Below, in pieces: positions 36,326 through 48,267 of a DNA stretch of 64,000 bases. The stretch lies in contig NZ_CP011546.1 in assembly GCF_001021065.1 (NCBI RefSeq), positions 186,001 to 250,000 of the forward strand, read 5' to 3'. The position numbers were made by a program, and so were the translations under genes. The stretch is from Corynebacterium uterequi (lineage in GTDB: Bacteria; Actinomycetota; Actinomycetes; Mycobacteriales; Mycobacteriaceae). Each line of letters starts with the position of its first letter. The first letter of the stretch is position 1. The notes beneath the pieces are model-generated. The model was not told where the DNA came from. It saw only the letters and a program-made list of their open reading frames with translations, and searched no databases.

Positions 36326-37537
36326 TCACGGCCGCTGTACCGCCCGCGCCGCGCACCAGGAGTGCACCCCGGCGCCGAGCAGGGGCCCCAGCGACAACGC
36401 AACCGGAACCGACACCGTCACGGGCGCGACGGGGGCGGCCAGCACAATCGCCGCGGCCGCGGTGGCCACCACCCACCCCAGCGAGTAGGCGCGGTGCTGC
36501 TCCACCGCCAGGCACGCCGCGCCGGTGAGAAACAGCGTGCCCGTGCACGCCGACGCCACCGTCAGCCCCGCGAGCACCCAGCCGGAGAGCCGGTAGCCCT
36601 CACCCAGCAGCCACACCATGAGCTGCGGGCCGATCGCCCCGGCCAGGATCGCGCCGGCGGCACCGACGGCGGCGACGAGGCCCAAGGGGCGGGCCAGCGC
36701 GGCGGGGTCGCGCCGGCGGACGAACGCCACGATGAGGGCGGACTGGAAGCGTTGCAGCGGCACGAGGATCGGCGCCCTCGTCAGCGTCACGCCGAGCATG
36801 ACGGCGCCGAGCACGGCGGGGTCGGTGCGCGACCCGGCCAGCACCGTCGCGAAGGCGGGGAAGCCGACGATGAGCACCGCCGATGCTCCCGAGGCCGTCA
36901 TGGCATGGCCGCTGCGCCGCAGCAGCAGCCGCGCGTCGGCGTCGAGGGGGCTGCGCACCGCCCGTCGGGCGCGGGTAGACACCGCGAGCACCACCAGCCA
37001 CGTCGCCGCGCCCATCACCGTTACCAGGTAGAACGCGGCCAGGCCGGCGCCCAGCCGCCACGCCACACACGCCACGAGCAGCCGGGCGGCGGAGTCGAGG
37101 GCGACGATGAGGGCGTAGGGGCGCCAGGAGCGTCGGCCGGCGAGCATCCCCAGCGTCAGCGCCTGGAAGGTGTACAGACTCGTGCCGGCCACCAGCAGCG
37201 ACGACGCCCCCACGTCGAGGGTCACCCCGTTGGTGGCCCTGGACCACGCCGCCAGCGCCGCGCCCACCACGACGACGGCCGAGCCGGCGAGGAGTGCGGA
37301 CACCCGCCAGGCCGTCGGGCCCGGAACCGTTCGGGCCGCCGGGCGTTCCCGGGCCGCCGCCACCGAGCGTGAGGTCTCGTGGGTGAGGCCGTCGAGCACG
37401 CCGGTGAGCGTGAAGAACAACCCCCAGTAGGCCATGAAACGCGCGACGACGGCGGGGTCGAAGGCGCGCCCGGCGACGAGGATGACGCCGAAGCCGGAGA
37501 GCGCGGCGATGATCGTCGCCGCCGAGAGCGATTTCAC
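36326..37537 (-). CDS. Polysaccharide exporter-like (MOP/Wzx) membrane protein
   Basis: The product has 403 residues with about twelve hydrophobic helices and few charged loops, the shape of the Wzx/MOP flippase superfamily. I place the start at the GTG that overlaps the stop of the upstream M1 peptidase (GTGA), giving MKSLSAATIIAALSGFGVIL at the first helix. Upstream codons have poor composition. It could export a lipid-linked envelope glycan, in keeping with the rml genes downstream. The substrate is unknown. Confidence 0.75.
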   Translation of the reverse strand: MKSLSAATIIAALSGFGVILVAGRAFDPAVVARFMAYWGLFFTLTGVLDGLTHETSRSVAAARERPAARTVPGPTAWRVSALLAGSAVVVVGAALAAWSRATNGVTLDVGASSLLVAGTSLYTFQALTLGMLAGRRSWRPYALIVALDSAARLLVACVAWRLGAGLAAFYLVTVMGAATWLVVLAVSTRARRAVRSPLDADARLLLRRSGHAMTASGASAVLIVGFPAFATVLAGSRTDPAVLGAVMLGVTLTRAPILVPLQRFQSALIVAFVRRRDPAALARPLGLVAAVGAAGAILAGAIGPQLMVWLLGEGYRLSGWVLAGLTVASACTGTLFLTGAACLAVEQHRAYSLGWVVATAAAAIVLAAPVAPVTVSVPVALSLGPLLGAGVHSWCAARAVQRP

Positions 37538-38898
37538 GAGGCCGCAGGGAAGTCCGGCAGGTCGGTGGCGTACACCCACCGCTGCAGCACGTCGTCCACC
37601 GCGGCCCGCCCGACCGCGTGATAGCCGGCGTCGGCCACCGCGTAGAGCTCGCGACGCAGGTCAATCGGTTCGACGATGCCGTGCCGGCCGGCGGCGACGT
37701 AGGAACGCAGAGCGTGGAAGAACGCGTCGTCGCCAAGCAGCACCCGCAGGGCGTGGACGGTGAGCGCGCCGCGTTTGTACACCCGGTCGTCGAACATGGC
37801 GTGCGGGCCCGGATCGGCGAGTAGCAGGTCAGCGGGTTGCGCACGTAGGCCGGCGTAGTGCTGGTAGGCGGAGGACGCGGCGGGGACACCGCGGTGTTCG
37901 AACCACAGCCACTCGCAGTAGCAGGCGAAACCCTCGTTGAGCCAGATGTCATTCCACTGGGCCAGGCCTAGCGAATTGCCGAACCATTGGTGAGCCAGCT
38001 CGTGGGCGATGAGGCGCTCCCACCGGCCGGCCTCGCGAATGTGGTTGGCGCCGAAGATGGACAGGCCTTGGGCCTCCAGGGGGATGTCGAGATCGTCCTC
38101 GGTCACCACCACCGTGTAGGCGGGGAAGGGGTAGCGCCCGAATAGTCCCTCGAAGTACTGAAGCATCTCGGCCTGGTCGCCGAGCTCACGGGCGGCAGCG
38201 GCGGCCAGGGACGGCGGGACCCACGCGGCGCAGCGGTCGCCGAGATCCAGGCGCGTGTACTCGCCGATCTGCACCGTCGCCAGGTAGGTGGCCATCCGGT
38301 GGCGGGTGCGGTAGTGCCACGTCGACGTCGAGCCGTGACGCTCCCGGGAGACGAGGTCCCCCGGGCACACGACGACGTAGGGGTTATCGGCGGTAACCCG
38401 CAGGTCGTAGGTGGCCTTCTCGTCGGGGGTGTCGTCGCACGGAAACCACGTCGGTGCCCCGTTGGGCTGGGAGGCGACGAGCAGGCCGTTGCGCAGCTCC
38501 TCCCAGCCGATCTCCCCCCAGGCGGTGCGCCGCGGCTGCGGCTGCCCGCCGTAGCGGATCTCCAGGGTGAACTCGGTGTCCACCGGGACCGCGTCGGCGA
38601 AGTGGATGCGCACCTTGCCGCCGCGTTGGGAAAACCGGGTGACGGTGACACGGCGGCCAGCGGAGCCGCGGGCGTCGACGCGCCGTACCGGCAGCGTGCT
38701 CACCAGGTCCAGGGTGAGGCTGGCCAGCTCCCGCCACGTGACAATGAGCAGGCGGGCGCGGGCGTCGAGCCGGTTGGGCGCCACGCGGTAGTTGAGGTCG
38801 AGGTCATAGTGGCGGACGTGAAACCCCAGGTTGAAGTCGACGCCCGTGTACTCGTCGCGGGTCCCGGGGACGTCGGTGGTGCGCAGCCTGGATGTCAT
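37534..38898 (-). CDS. M1-family zinc aminopeptidase
   Basis: This 454-residue metallopeptidase has the gluzincin zinc site His299-Glu300-x-x-His303 (HELAHQWFG) with the third ligand Glu322 in NEGFA, the usual 18-residue spacing. The exopeptidase motif that reads GAMEN in many M1 enzymes is PLEAQG here (about 273-278), so cleavage preference may differ. The N-terminal beta domain is present but the large C-terminal helical domain of PepN-type enzymes is absent, which makes it a short M1 form. No signal peptide is seen, so it is likely cytoplasmic. Confidence 0.93.
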   Translation of the reverse strand: MTSRLRTTDVPGTRDEYTGVDFNLGFHVRHYDLDLNYRVAPNRLDARARLLIVTWRELASLTLDLVSTLPVRRVDARGSAGRRVTVTRFSQRGGKVRIHFADAVPVDTEFTLEIRYGGQPQPRRTAWGEIGWEELRNGLLVASQPNGAPTWFPCDDTPDEKATYDLRVTADNPYVVVCPGDLVSRERHGSTSTWHYRTRHRMATYLATVQIGEYTRLDLGDRCAAWVPPSLAAAAARELGDQAEMLQYFEGLFGRYPFPAYTVVVTEDDLDIPLEAQGLSIFGANHIREAGRWERLIAHELAHQWFGNSLGLAQWNDIWLNEGFACYCEWLWFEHRGVPAASSAYQHYAGLRAQPADLLLADPGPHAMFDDRVYKRGALTVHALRVLLGDDAFFHALRSYVAAGRHGIVEPIDLRRELYAVADAGYHAVGRAAVDDVLQRWVYATDLPDFPAAS

Positions 38899-38910
38899 AA
38901 CGGGCCAATG

Positions 38911-40899
38911 TTACCCAAGCCGGTCGGCCAGCCATTGATAAATGAGCGACTCGACATGCGCGACCTGCCCATTATCCGCGGCCCCAGCGTGCCCGCCGAC
39001 GGCGTTCTCGTAATAGTCCACTGGCTGGCCGGCGGCGGAGAGCCGGTGCGCAAACAGGCGCGCGTGGGCGGGGTGCACGCGGTCATCCCGGGTCGACGTC
39101 GTCACCAGCGCCGGCGGGTAAGGGCGCTCCGAGGCGTCGACGACGTTGTGCAGAGGTGACCACGTCTCGATGGCGGCGCGGTCGGCGGGGTCCTCAGGGT
39201 TGCCGTACTCCGCCATCCACGACGCCCCGGCCGACCACGTGTGGTAGCGCAGCATGTCCGTCAGCGGCACCTGGATCACCGCGGCAGCGAAGGCCTCCGG
39301 GTAGCGGGTGAGCGCGCCGGCGGTGAGCAGCCCGCCGTTCGAACCACCCCGAATGCCCAGGGTAGCGGGGGTGGCATAGCCGCGGGCGACGACGTCGCGC
39401 AGCACCGCCTCGTGGTCCTCCCACACCTTGTGCCGGTTGCGGCCGGTGACCTGGGAGTGCCAGGCCGGGCCGAACTCACCGCCGCCTCGCAGGTTCGGCT
39501 GGACGACAATGCCGCCGCGCTCCAGCCACGCCACGCCCCGCACGCCCGAATACCCGGGTAGGAGCGACACCTCGAAGCCGCCGTAGCCCACGACGAGCGT
39601 CGGGCGGGGGCCGTCGTCGAGGCGCCCGGTGACGAAGTACGGCACCCGGGTCCCGTCCGCGGAGACCGCCCAGTGCTGGCGGGTGGTCATGCCGCTGGCG
39701 TCGAAGCGCGCTGGGGCCTGCTTGACGAGGGCCGGGGTGGGGCCGGCGGCGAGGTCGAGGCGGTACAGCGCCGGCGGGGTGGTGAAGGAAGAGGCGCTGA
39801 TCCACACCTCGTCGCCGTCGAGCTGGCTGGCCGACACCACGCTGGCAGTGACGAGCTCAGGCAGGGCCAGGGGCAGCGCCGGGCCGTCGAGCCGACGCAG
39901 CGGGTAGGCGAGCAGCCTGGTGGCCACCTCCTCCAGGACCGTGAGCACCAGGTAGTTCTTCGTCAGGGTAAGGCTTTGCAGGGAGGTGTGCGGCGTCGGG
40001 GCGAAGATGGTGCGCACGTCGCGGGACCCGGCGAGGAAATCCTCCAGTTCGATCGCCCCGAGCGAGCCGGCGGGCAGGCCGGCGTAGGCGCTGCGCGGGG
40101 CGAGCAGCAACCACGGGCCGGTGACGGTGACATCGCAATCCTCCGGCAGCTGAAGGACCACCTGGCCGTCGGCGGTGGATACCGAGGTGACGGTGTCGTA
40201 GAAGTTCACCGCGCGGGTGATGACGATCCGGCCGGTCAGCGGGTCGACGTGGCCGCCGATGGCGACGTCGTCGTGGGTGCCGGTGGCGAGGATCTCGGCG
40301 TCGTCGACGGCCTCGCCGCGTCGCCAGCGACGCACCTGCGCCGGGTACCCGGAAGCAGTGAGGGAGGATTCGCCCGTGTCAGTGCCGACGATGACGCTGT
40401 CCTCGTCGATCCACGAAATGTCCGTCTTGGCCTCAGGCAGGACGAAGCCAGCGTCGACGAACTCCTTGTCCTCGACGTCGAACTCGCGCATGACGGTGGC
40501 GTCCGCCCCGCCGCGGGACAGGCGCACGAGGGCGCGGCGCGGCACCGGGCACACGCTGGCGCCCTTGAACACCCAGTCCTCGTGCTCGGCGGCGGCCAGG
40601 GCGTCAATATCGAGCAGGACCTCCCACTCCGGTTCCGCGGTGAGATAAGACTCCAAGGTCGTGCGCCGCCACAGGCCGCGGGGGTGAGCCCCGTCGCGCC
40701 AGAAGTTGTAGAGCCGATCGCCGCGGCGGGTGACCTCGGGGATCCGATCGTCGGAGTCGAGGACGCGACGCAGCCCGGCCTGCAGATCCGCGCGGGCAAC
40801 CGCGGCGTCGGTCGCCTGAGACCACGAAGACGCCCAGGCCAAGGCCTCGGGCGTCTGGGTGGACTCGAGTATCGACGGATCAATGGCGTGGCGCGACAT
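38911..40899 (-). CDS. Prolyl oligopeptidase-family serine peptidase
   Basis: The product is 662 residues: an N-terminal seven-bladed propeller (about 1-410) and a C-terminal alpha/beta hydrolase. The catalytic Ser520 is in GIRGGSNGGLLTAG, Asp in STRDDRVHP and His in AVGGHAGA near the end. It should cleave short peptides at proline or basic residues. No signal peptide is present. It is 12 bases from the M1 peptidase gene on the same strand, so the two peptidases may be co-transcribed and work together in peptide recycling. Confidence 0.94.
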   Translation of the reverse strand: MSRHAIDPSILESTQTPEALAWASSWSQATDAAVARADLQAGLRRVLDSDDRIPEVTRRGDRLYNFWRDGAHPRGLWRRTTLESYLTAEPEWEVLLDIDALAAAEHEDWVFKGASVCPVPRRALVRLSRGGADATVMREFDVEDKEFVDAGFVLPEAKTDISWIDEDSVIVGTDTGESSLTASGYPAQVRRWRRGEAVDDAEILATGTHDDVAIGGHVDPLTGRIVITRAVNFYDTVTSVSTADGQVVLQLPEDCDVTVTGPWLLLAPRSAYAGLPAGSLGAIELEDFLAGSRDVRTIFAPTPHTSLQSLTLTKNYLVLTVLEEVATRLLAYPLRRLDGPALPLALPELVTASVVSASQLDGDEVWISASSFTTPPALYRLDLAAGPTPALVKQAPARFDASGMTTRQHWAVSADGTRVPYFVTGRLDDGPRPTLVVGYGGFEVSLLPGYSGVRGVAWLERGGIVVQPNLRGGGEFGPAWHSQVTGRNRHKVWEDHEAVLRDVVARGYATPATLGIRGGSNGGLLTAGALTRYPEAFAAAVIQVPLTDMLRYHTWSAGASWMAEYGNPEDPADRAAIETWSPLHNVVDASERPYPPALVTTSTRDDRVHPAHARLFAHRLSAAGQPVDYYENAVGGHAGAADNGQVAHVESLIYQWLADRLG

Positions 40900-40923
40900 G
40901 GCGCCAGCTTAACCTACCGGCGG

Positions 40924-42039
40924 TTAGCCAAACAGGCCCGCCTGGAGGATGGGCCAGGAATCGTACTGGTCCGCGCGCCACGACGGCCAGGAGTGGGTGC
41001 CGGTGTTGCGGAAGTTGAAGGTGGCCGGGATGCCCAGCGAGTTGAGCTTCGCCTCAAGCTGGTGGGTGGACGCGTTGGTGGCGAACTCGATGACGCCGCC
41101 CTCGATCTGGAGGGTGGAGGAACCCGCGACGGCCGCCTGCGGGCTAGCGCCGTGCTCCATCAGGTAGGACGGGGTGTCGGTGATGCTGGCCAGGCCAGAA
41201 CCGTTGGAGAAGTACAGGTGCTTGGTCTCGCGCAGGCCCTCGGCGTTGAGCAGGGCGTCGTTGCGCTTGGCGAAGTCCCCGCCGACGGGGCCGAGCATCT
41301 GCTCCGGGGTCGCGTCCGCGCGGTCCAGGGTGAGGCCGTGGACCTTGTAGGACGCCGGGTCGGAGGTGCTGTAGAAGCCCGAGAAGCCGGCCACCGCGCT
41401 GTAGAAGCCCGGGTTGTGGGCGGCGAGCAGGGCGGCCGAGGTGGCGGACATCGAGAAGCCGACGATGGCGCGGCGATCGTTAGCGCCGATGGCCGGCTCG
41501 ATGGAACCCGGAAGCTCCTTGGTGAGGAAGGTCTCCCACATCTGGGGGCCGTTGAGCAGGCCGCTGTTCGGCTTCGAGTACCAGTCCAGGTAGTAGGAGA
41601 AGGCGCCGTCCATCGGGATGACGACATTGACGCTCTTGCCGGAGTAGAAGTCGATGGTGCCCTTGTAGTCCTCGTCCGGGCGGGACTTGTTGAGGGCCAG
41701 CCAGTCATTGTTCTGCTCGGCGCCGCCGGCGCCGTTGAGCAGGTAGATGGTCGGGGCACCGGAGACGCGCTCGCCGGCCTCGTTGGTGGCGGCGACAACG
41801 GCGACGGGGATGTCGCGCTGCATCGACTCGGAGTACACGTAGTAGCCATCAACCCGGTCGTCCTGGCCGGCGATGGCGGTCCACTTACGGGTGGCGTCGA
41901 AGTCAGAGATGTTGTCAGCGGAGATGAGAACAGCTCCCTTGGCCGGGGCCTCGGGGGTGTCAGCCACGACGTTCGGGGCAAGGCCCACCGTCACGGCGAC
42001 GGCGAGCGCCGGGATGAGCGAGCGCACGTACTTGTTCAT
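40924..42039 (-). CDS. cmt1: Secreted trehalose corynomycolyl transferase (antigen 85-like)
   Basis: The 371-residue exported alpha/beta hydrolase belongs to the antigen 85/esterase D family. A signal peptide covers residues 1-26 (cleavage near VVA/DTPE). The nucleophile Ser196 is in GFSMSAT and His349 is in NTGTHSWPSW, matching mycolyl transferases. The oxyanion region is LLNGAGG. It transfers corynomycolic acids between trehalose esters and arabinogalactan, or onto small proteins, in the outer envelope. C. glutamicum carries a cmt gene in the same region upstream of lpd. The exact paralogue number is a guess. Confidence 0.92.
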   Translation of the reverse strand: MNKYVRSLIPALAVAVTVGLAPNVVADTPEAPAKGAVLISADNISDFDATRKWTAIAGQDDRVDGYYVYSESMQRDIPVAVVAATNEAGERVSGAPTIYLLNGAGGAEQNNDWLALNKSRPDEDYKGTIDFYSGKSVNVVIPMDGAFSYYLDWYSKPNSGLLNGPQMWETFLTKELPGSIEPAIGANDRRAIVGFSMSATSAALLAAHNPGFYSAVAGFSGFYSTSDPASYKVHGLTLDRADATPEQMLGPVGGDFAKRNDALLNAEGLRETKHLYFSNGSGLASITDTPSYLMEHGASPQAAVAGSSTLQIEGGVIEFATNASTHQLEAKLNSLGIPATFNFRNTGTHSWPSWRADQYDSWPILQAGLFG

Positions 42040-42244
42040 ATGTACCTAGGATCCTTCGAATACGGGAGTAGCGGGCCGGGGCCGGAAGCCCAGACCTGAG
42101 CTTCTTCTTAGAGCATGCTAGCTGGAAGATGGGTGGTGAGCAACCAAAAACTGTGTCATAATCTTGCGTGCCCGAGCCGGTGGCGTCGCCTACGTGAGGT
42201 GACGTTCCCGGCGCTTCTTGATTCCCGATCGAAGGATTATTGAC

Positions 42245-42355
42245 ATGGATCTTCTGTCCACCCTCCAGGTTGCCCTCAACGAGGTTCTCGGCGGCTTCGT
42301 CCACGAAGGCTCCTCCGTCACCGCCGCCCTGTCCTCCGAGGCGAACCTGTTCTAA
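42245..42355 (+). CDS. Predicted 36-residue peptide, PorA/PorH-like candidate
   Basis: A 36-codon gene opens MDLLSTLQVALNEVLGGFV and ends SSVTAALSSEANLF. GAAGGATTATTGAC gives a good ribosome binding site (AAGGA, about eight bases before ATG), and a strong terminator follows 49 bases after the stop. CATAAT at 42157-42162 could be a -10 box. Hydrophobic residues recur every three to four positions (L3, L4, L7, L11, V14, L15, F18), which fits an amphipathic helix. Corynebacterial outer-membrane channel peptides PorA and PorH are similarly tiny, lack signal peptides and are modified by mycolate on Ser. The adjacent divergent gene is a mycolyl transferase. The assignment is inference from size, pattern and context. 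Confidence 0.6.
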   Translation: MDLLSTLQVALNEVLGGFVHEGSSVTAALSSEANLF

Positions 42356-42371
42356 CAGTGCGGTGGACATC

Positions 42372-42385
42372 GGGGTGATCACCCC
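42372..42385. repeat. Perfect 14-bp palindrome GGGGTGATCACCCC
   Basis: A perfect inverted repeat lies 17 bases after the stop of the 36-codon gene and before the larger terminator hairpin. It may be part of a two-hairpin termination region or a protein-binding site ahead of lpd. Confidence 0.5.
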
Positions 42386-42403
42386 CGAGTGTGTCCCCCG
42401 ACC

Positions 42404-42446
42404 AACACCACCCCCGCGCCGCAGTGCGACATGGGGGTGGTGTTTT
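42404..42446 (+). terminator. Rho-independent terminator of the small peptide gene
   Basis: A perfect 12-bp stem, AACACCACCCCC paired with GGGGGTGGTGTT, with a 17-base loop, is followed by TTTT. It ends about 17 bases before the lpd start, so it separates the peptide gene from lpd and implies that the 36-codon gene is its own transcription unit. Confidence 0.75.
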
Positions 42447-42462
42447 CCGTATCCTGAGGGGC

Positions 42463-43875
<1,413 letters not shown>

Positions 43876-43898
43876 CCTGCTCGGGCATCCGGGGGGAG

Positions 43899-43945
43899 AA
43901 CCCGTCGAGGCGACGCCGGCTGCGGCCGGGACGCGTCGGCGGGTT
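43899..43945 (+). terminator. Hairpin after lpd, probable terminator
   Basis: A branched or interrupted stem pairs AACCCG with CGGGTT, CGACG with CGTCG and CCGGC with GCCGG. It starts 23 bases after the lpd stop. It is GC-rich but followed only by GCGCCTTT, so termination is likely but not certain. Confidence 0.5.
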
Positions 43946-44006
43946 GCGCCTTTCCCACCTTCGATTGACACCCCGGTGGGGCGGTGTGGTCTTTGTCACC
44001 AAAAAG

Positions 44007-44022
44007 TGTGAGCAACCTCATA
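44007..44022. promoter_or_regulatory. GlxR (cAMP-CRP) operator upstream of sdhC
   Basis: TGTGAGCAACCTCATA matches the GlxR consensus TGTGA-N6-TCACA at nine of ten defined positions. It lies about 185 bp before the sdhC start. GlxR is the cAMP-dependent global regulator of corynebacteria and is known to bind upstream of sdhC in C. glutamicum. The cyclase that supplies cAMP is encoded at 17.4-18.9 kb of this window. Confidence 0.7.
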
Positions 44023-44086
44023 TTTTCGGAGGAATCGATGCTATCTGGGGGTAACAACCTATGCACCTGTCATTTCTCTGAGCGAG

Positions 44087-44105
44087 TTAATTTAGGCTAA
44101 CCTAA
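44087..44105. promoter_or_regulatory. DtxR-like iron operator upstream of sdhC
   Basis: TTAATTTAGGCTAACCTAA matches the DtxR consensus TWAGGTTAGSCTAACCTWA at 17 of 19 positions, differing only at positions 4 and 5. It lies 102 bp before the sdhC ATG, between the GlxR-like box and the gene. This is the best iron box I found in the window. It would place succinate dehydrogenase, an Fe-S and haem enzyme, under direct iron control. Confidence 0.7.
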
Positions 44106-44207
44106 AAGTTCCTGGTCTCGGGGGTGCTAGGCCCCGTCGAGGCCCGGCGTGAGCTGGCCTTAAGCTACAGCGGACCTCTAGAGTGAAAGACAGACACTGG
44201 AGGTGCC

Positions 44208-44963
44208 ATGACTGTTAAAGACGTAGACCGTGAAGCAATCCGTCACGGGAAAATTACCGAACAGCCGCTACGTGAGCGGCCGGCCTACCCGACGTGGGCC
44301 ATGAAACTTGTGATGGCCGTCACCGGCCTCATCTTCGCCTTGTTTGTGGTTTTCCACATGGTGGGCAACCTGAAGGTGTTCCTGCCGGATCACGACGGGG
44401 TCCCCGCCATCAACGTGTACGGCGAGTGGCTGCGCTCCCTCGGTGAGCCGCTGCTCCCGCACGAGGGCTTCCTGTGGATCTTCCGCGTGACCCTGCTCAC
44501 GGCCCTGATCCTTCACGTTCACGGCGCGATCACCCTGCACGCCCGTTCGCGCAAGTCCCGCGGCAAGTTCTCCCGCACGAACCTCATGGGCGGCCTGGAC
44601 TCCAGCGCCACCCGGTCCATGCTCATCACCGGCGTTCTCCTGCTGGCCTTCGTGATCTTCCACCTGCTGGACCTCACGATGGGCGTGGCGCCGGCGGCCC
44701 CGGAGAGCTTCGTTCATGGTGAGATCCAGAACAACATGGTCGCTACCTTCTCGCGCTGGCCGGTGACCATCTTCTATGTCGTCGCCATGCTGGGCCTGTT
44801 CATGCACCTGTACCACGGTATTCGCCTCATGGCCTCGGACCTGGGCATCACCGGCCACAAGGGAATGAAGATCTTCGCCTTCCTTGCCGCCGTGATCCCC
44901 GCGCTCACCGTGATCGCCAACATCATCATGCCCGTGTCCATCGCACTTGGCGTGCTGAGCTAG
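44208..44963 (+). CDS. sdhC: Succinate dehydrogenase cytochrome b subunit
   Basis: The 251-residue membrane subunit has five predicted helices with conserved histidines for the two haems (FHMVGNLKVF, LHVHGAITLHARS, FHLLDLTMGVAPAAP, HLYHGI). It matches the corynebacterial SdhC opening (DREAIRHGKIT, PLRERPAYPTWAMKL). It anchors the enzyme and passes electrons to menaquinone. The ATG follows GGAGGTGCC. It is the first gene of sdhCAB, 17 bases before sdhA. Confidence 0.96.
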   Translation: MTVKDVDREAIRHGKITEQPLRERPAYPTWAMKLVMAVTGLIFALFVVFHMVGNLKVFLPDHDGVPAINVYGEWLRSLGEPLLPHEGFLWIFRVTLLTALILHVHGAITLHARSRKSRGKFSRTNLMGGLDSSATRSMLITGVLLLAFVIFHLLDLTMGVAPAAPESFVHGEIQNNMVATFSRWPVTIFYVVAMLGLFMHLYHGIRLMASDLGITGHKGMKIFAFLAAVIPALTVIANIIMPVSIALGVLS

Positions 44964-44980
44964 GAGACTTGGAAGAAGCA

Positions 44981-46974
<1,994 letters not shown>

Positions 46975-46975
<1 letters not shown>

Positions 46976-47724
46976 TGAAGCTCACTGTAGAGATCTGGCG
47001 CCAGGCCGGACCGAACAACGAGGGCGCCTTCGAAACCGTCTCGGTGGACGACGCCGTCCCGCAGATGTCCGTCCTGGAGCTGCTCGACCACATCAACGCC
47101 GGCATCGTGCGCCGCGGCGAGGAGCCGTACGCCTTCGCCTCCGACTGCCGCGAGGGCATCTGCGGCACCTGTGGCCTCATGGTCAACGGCCGTCCCCACG
47201 GCCCGCACCAGAACTCCCCGGCCTGCCAGCAGCGTCTCGTCGACTTCAACGACGGTGACACCATCAAGCTGGAGCCGCTGCGCTCCGCCGCCTTCCCGGT
47301 CATCAAGGACATGGTCGTCGACCGTTCCGCGCTGGACCGCGTGCTCTACCAGGGTGGCTATGTCTCCATCCAGGCCGGCACCGCCCCGGACGCCGACACC
47401 CTGCACCAGGGCCAGAACGAGGCCGAGTTCGCCCTCGACCACGCCGCGTGCATCGGCTGCGGCGCGTGCGTCGCCGCCTGCCCGAACGGTGCGGCCCACC
47501 TGTTTACCGGCGCCAAGCTGGTGCACCTGTCGCTCATGCCCCTGGGTAAGGAAGAGCGCGGCAAGCGTGCCCGCCAGATGGTGGACGAGCTGGAGACCAA
47601 CTTCGGTCACTGCTCGCTGTACGGCGAGTGCGCCGACGTCTGCCCGGCCGGCGTTCCGCTGAGCGCCGTCGGTGCGGTGAACACCGAGCGTGCTCGTGCG
47701 GCATTCCGCGGCAAGGACGACTAA
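46975..47724 (+). CDS. sdhB: Succinate dehydrogenase iron-sulfur subunit
   Basis: This 249-residue subunit carries the three Fe-S clusters between SdhA and SdhC. The [2Fe-2S] domain is in SDCREGICGTCGLMVNG plus a later Cys in SPACQQR. The bacterial ferredoxin pair is CIGCGACVAACPNGA and CSLYGECADVCPAGVP. It is translationally coupled to sdhA through a TAATG overlap and followed by a hairpin. Confidence 0.97.
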
Positions 47725-47738
47725 CCACGGATTAGAAT

Positions 47739-47764
47739 AAGGGGCCAACCGTTGTTGGCCCCTT
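47739..47764 (+). terminator. Hairpin after sdhB
   Basis: A perfect 11-bp stem, AAGGGGCCAAC paired with GTTGGCCCCTT, has a four-base loop (CGTT). No T-run follows, so it may be a partial terminator or an mRNA-stabilising structure between sdhB and the next small gene. Confidence 0.6.
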
Positions 47765-47792
47765 CCTACATAGAAAGAGAGAACAAGGACCA

Positions 47793-48161
47793 ATGGGCTC
47801 CCAGACTTCCACCCCGGCCGCTGAGGCCTCGTACCCCACCTACTCCCGCGGCCACGCGGAGGAAGCCTACATCCAGGGCTATGAACCGGTGTCGCTGCTG
47901 GCGTCGCACTCCTCGCTCAACACCACGTCCCTGTGGCTGGGCTTCGGTCTGATCCTGGCCTCGATGGCCGGCTTCTACATGCTCATCACCGGCCTGTCCG
48001 CCAACCTGCTGGTGGAGCGCTCCACCGCCTACAACCCGGACGTGCTCACCGTCGCCGGTGGCCTGCTGGCCCTGGCCTGCCTGGTCGGCGGTTTTGGCCT
48101 GGTGTACTTCGCTCGCCGGAACTACCGCGCTTACGTCAAGCGCACCGGGCGCCGCAACTAA
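47793..48161 (+). CDS. Small membrane protein downstream of sdhCAB
   Basis: The 122-residue protein has a polar N-terminus of about 50 residues and two predicted helices (LWLGFGLILASMAGFYMLIT and the segment around LTVAGGLLALACLVGGFGLV), then a basic tail, ARRNYRAYVKRTGRRN. AAAGAGAGAACAAGGA precedes the ATG. A similar gene follows sdhB in C. glutamicum (cg0448). It may be transcribed partly by read-through from sdh. The function is unknown, with a role tied to the succinate dehydrogenase membrane part only a guess. Confidence 0.85.
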   Translation: MGSQTSTPAAEASYPTYSRGHAEEAYIQGYEPVSLLASHSSLNTTSLWLGFGLILASMAGFYMLITGLSANLLVERSTAYNPDVLTVAGGLLALACLVGGFGLVYFARRNYRAYVKRTGRRN

Positions 48162-48212
48162 CCTGACCTTTTGCCCGGTGGGAGCCCGCCGCCACTAAGG
48201 CCATACATTCCT

Positions 48213-48251
48213 CGAACCGGGGTCGCGAATGAGTGTCGCGGCCCCGGTTCG
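48213..48251. terminator. Long GC-rich hairpin between the sdh block and the DUF445 gene
   Basis: CGAACCGGGGTCGCGA pairs with TCGCGGCCCCGGTTCG over 16 positions (one G-T wobble) around a seven-base loop. There is no T-run on either side. It separates two plus-strand genes and is probably a terminator, though a regulatory role for the downstream gene 17 bases away is possible. Confidence 0.5.
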
Positions 48252-48267
48252 CCGTACTCTATGGGGC

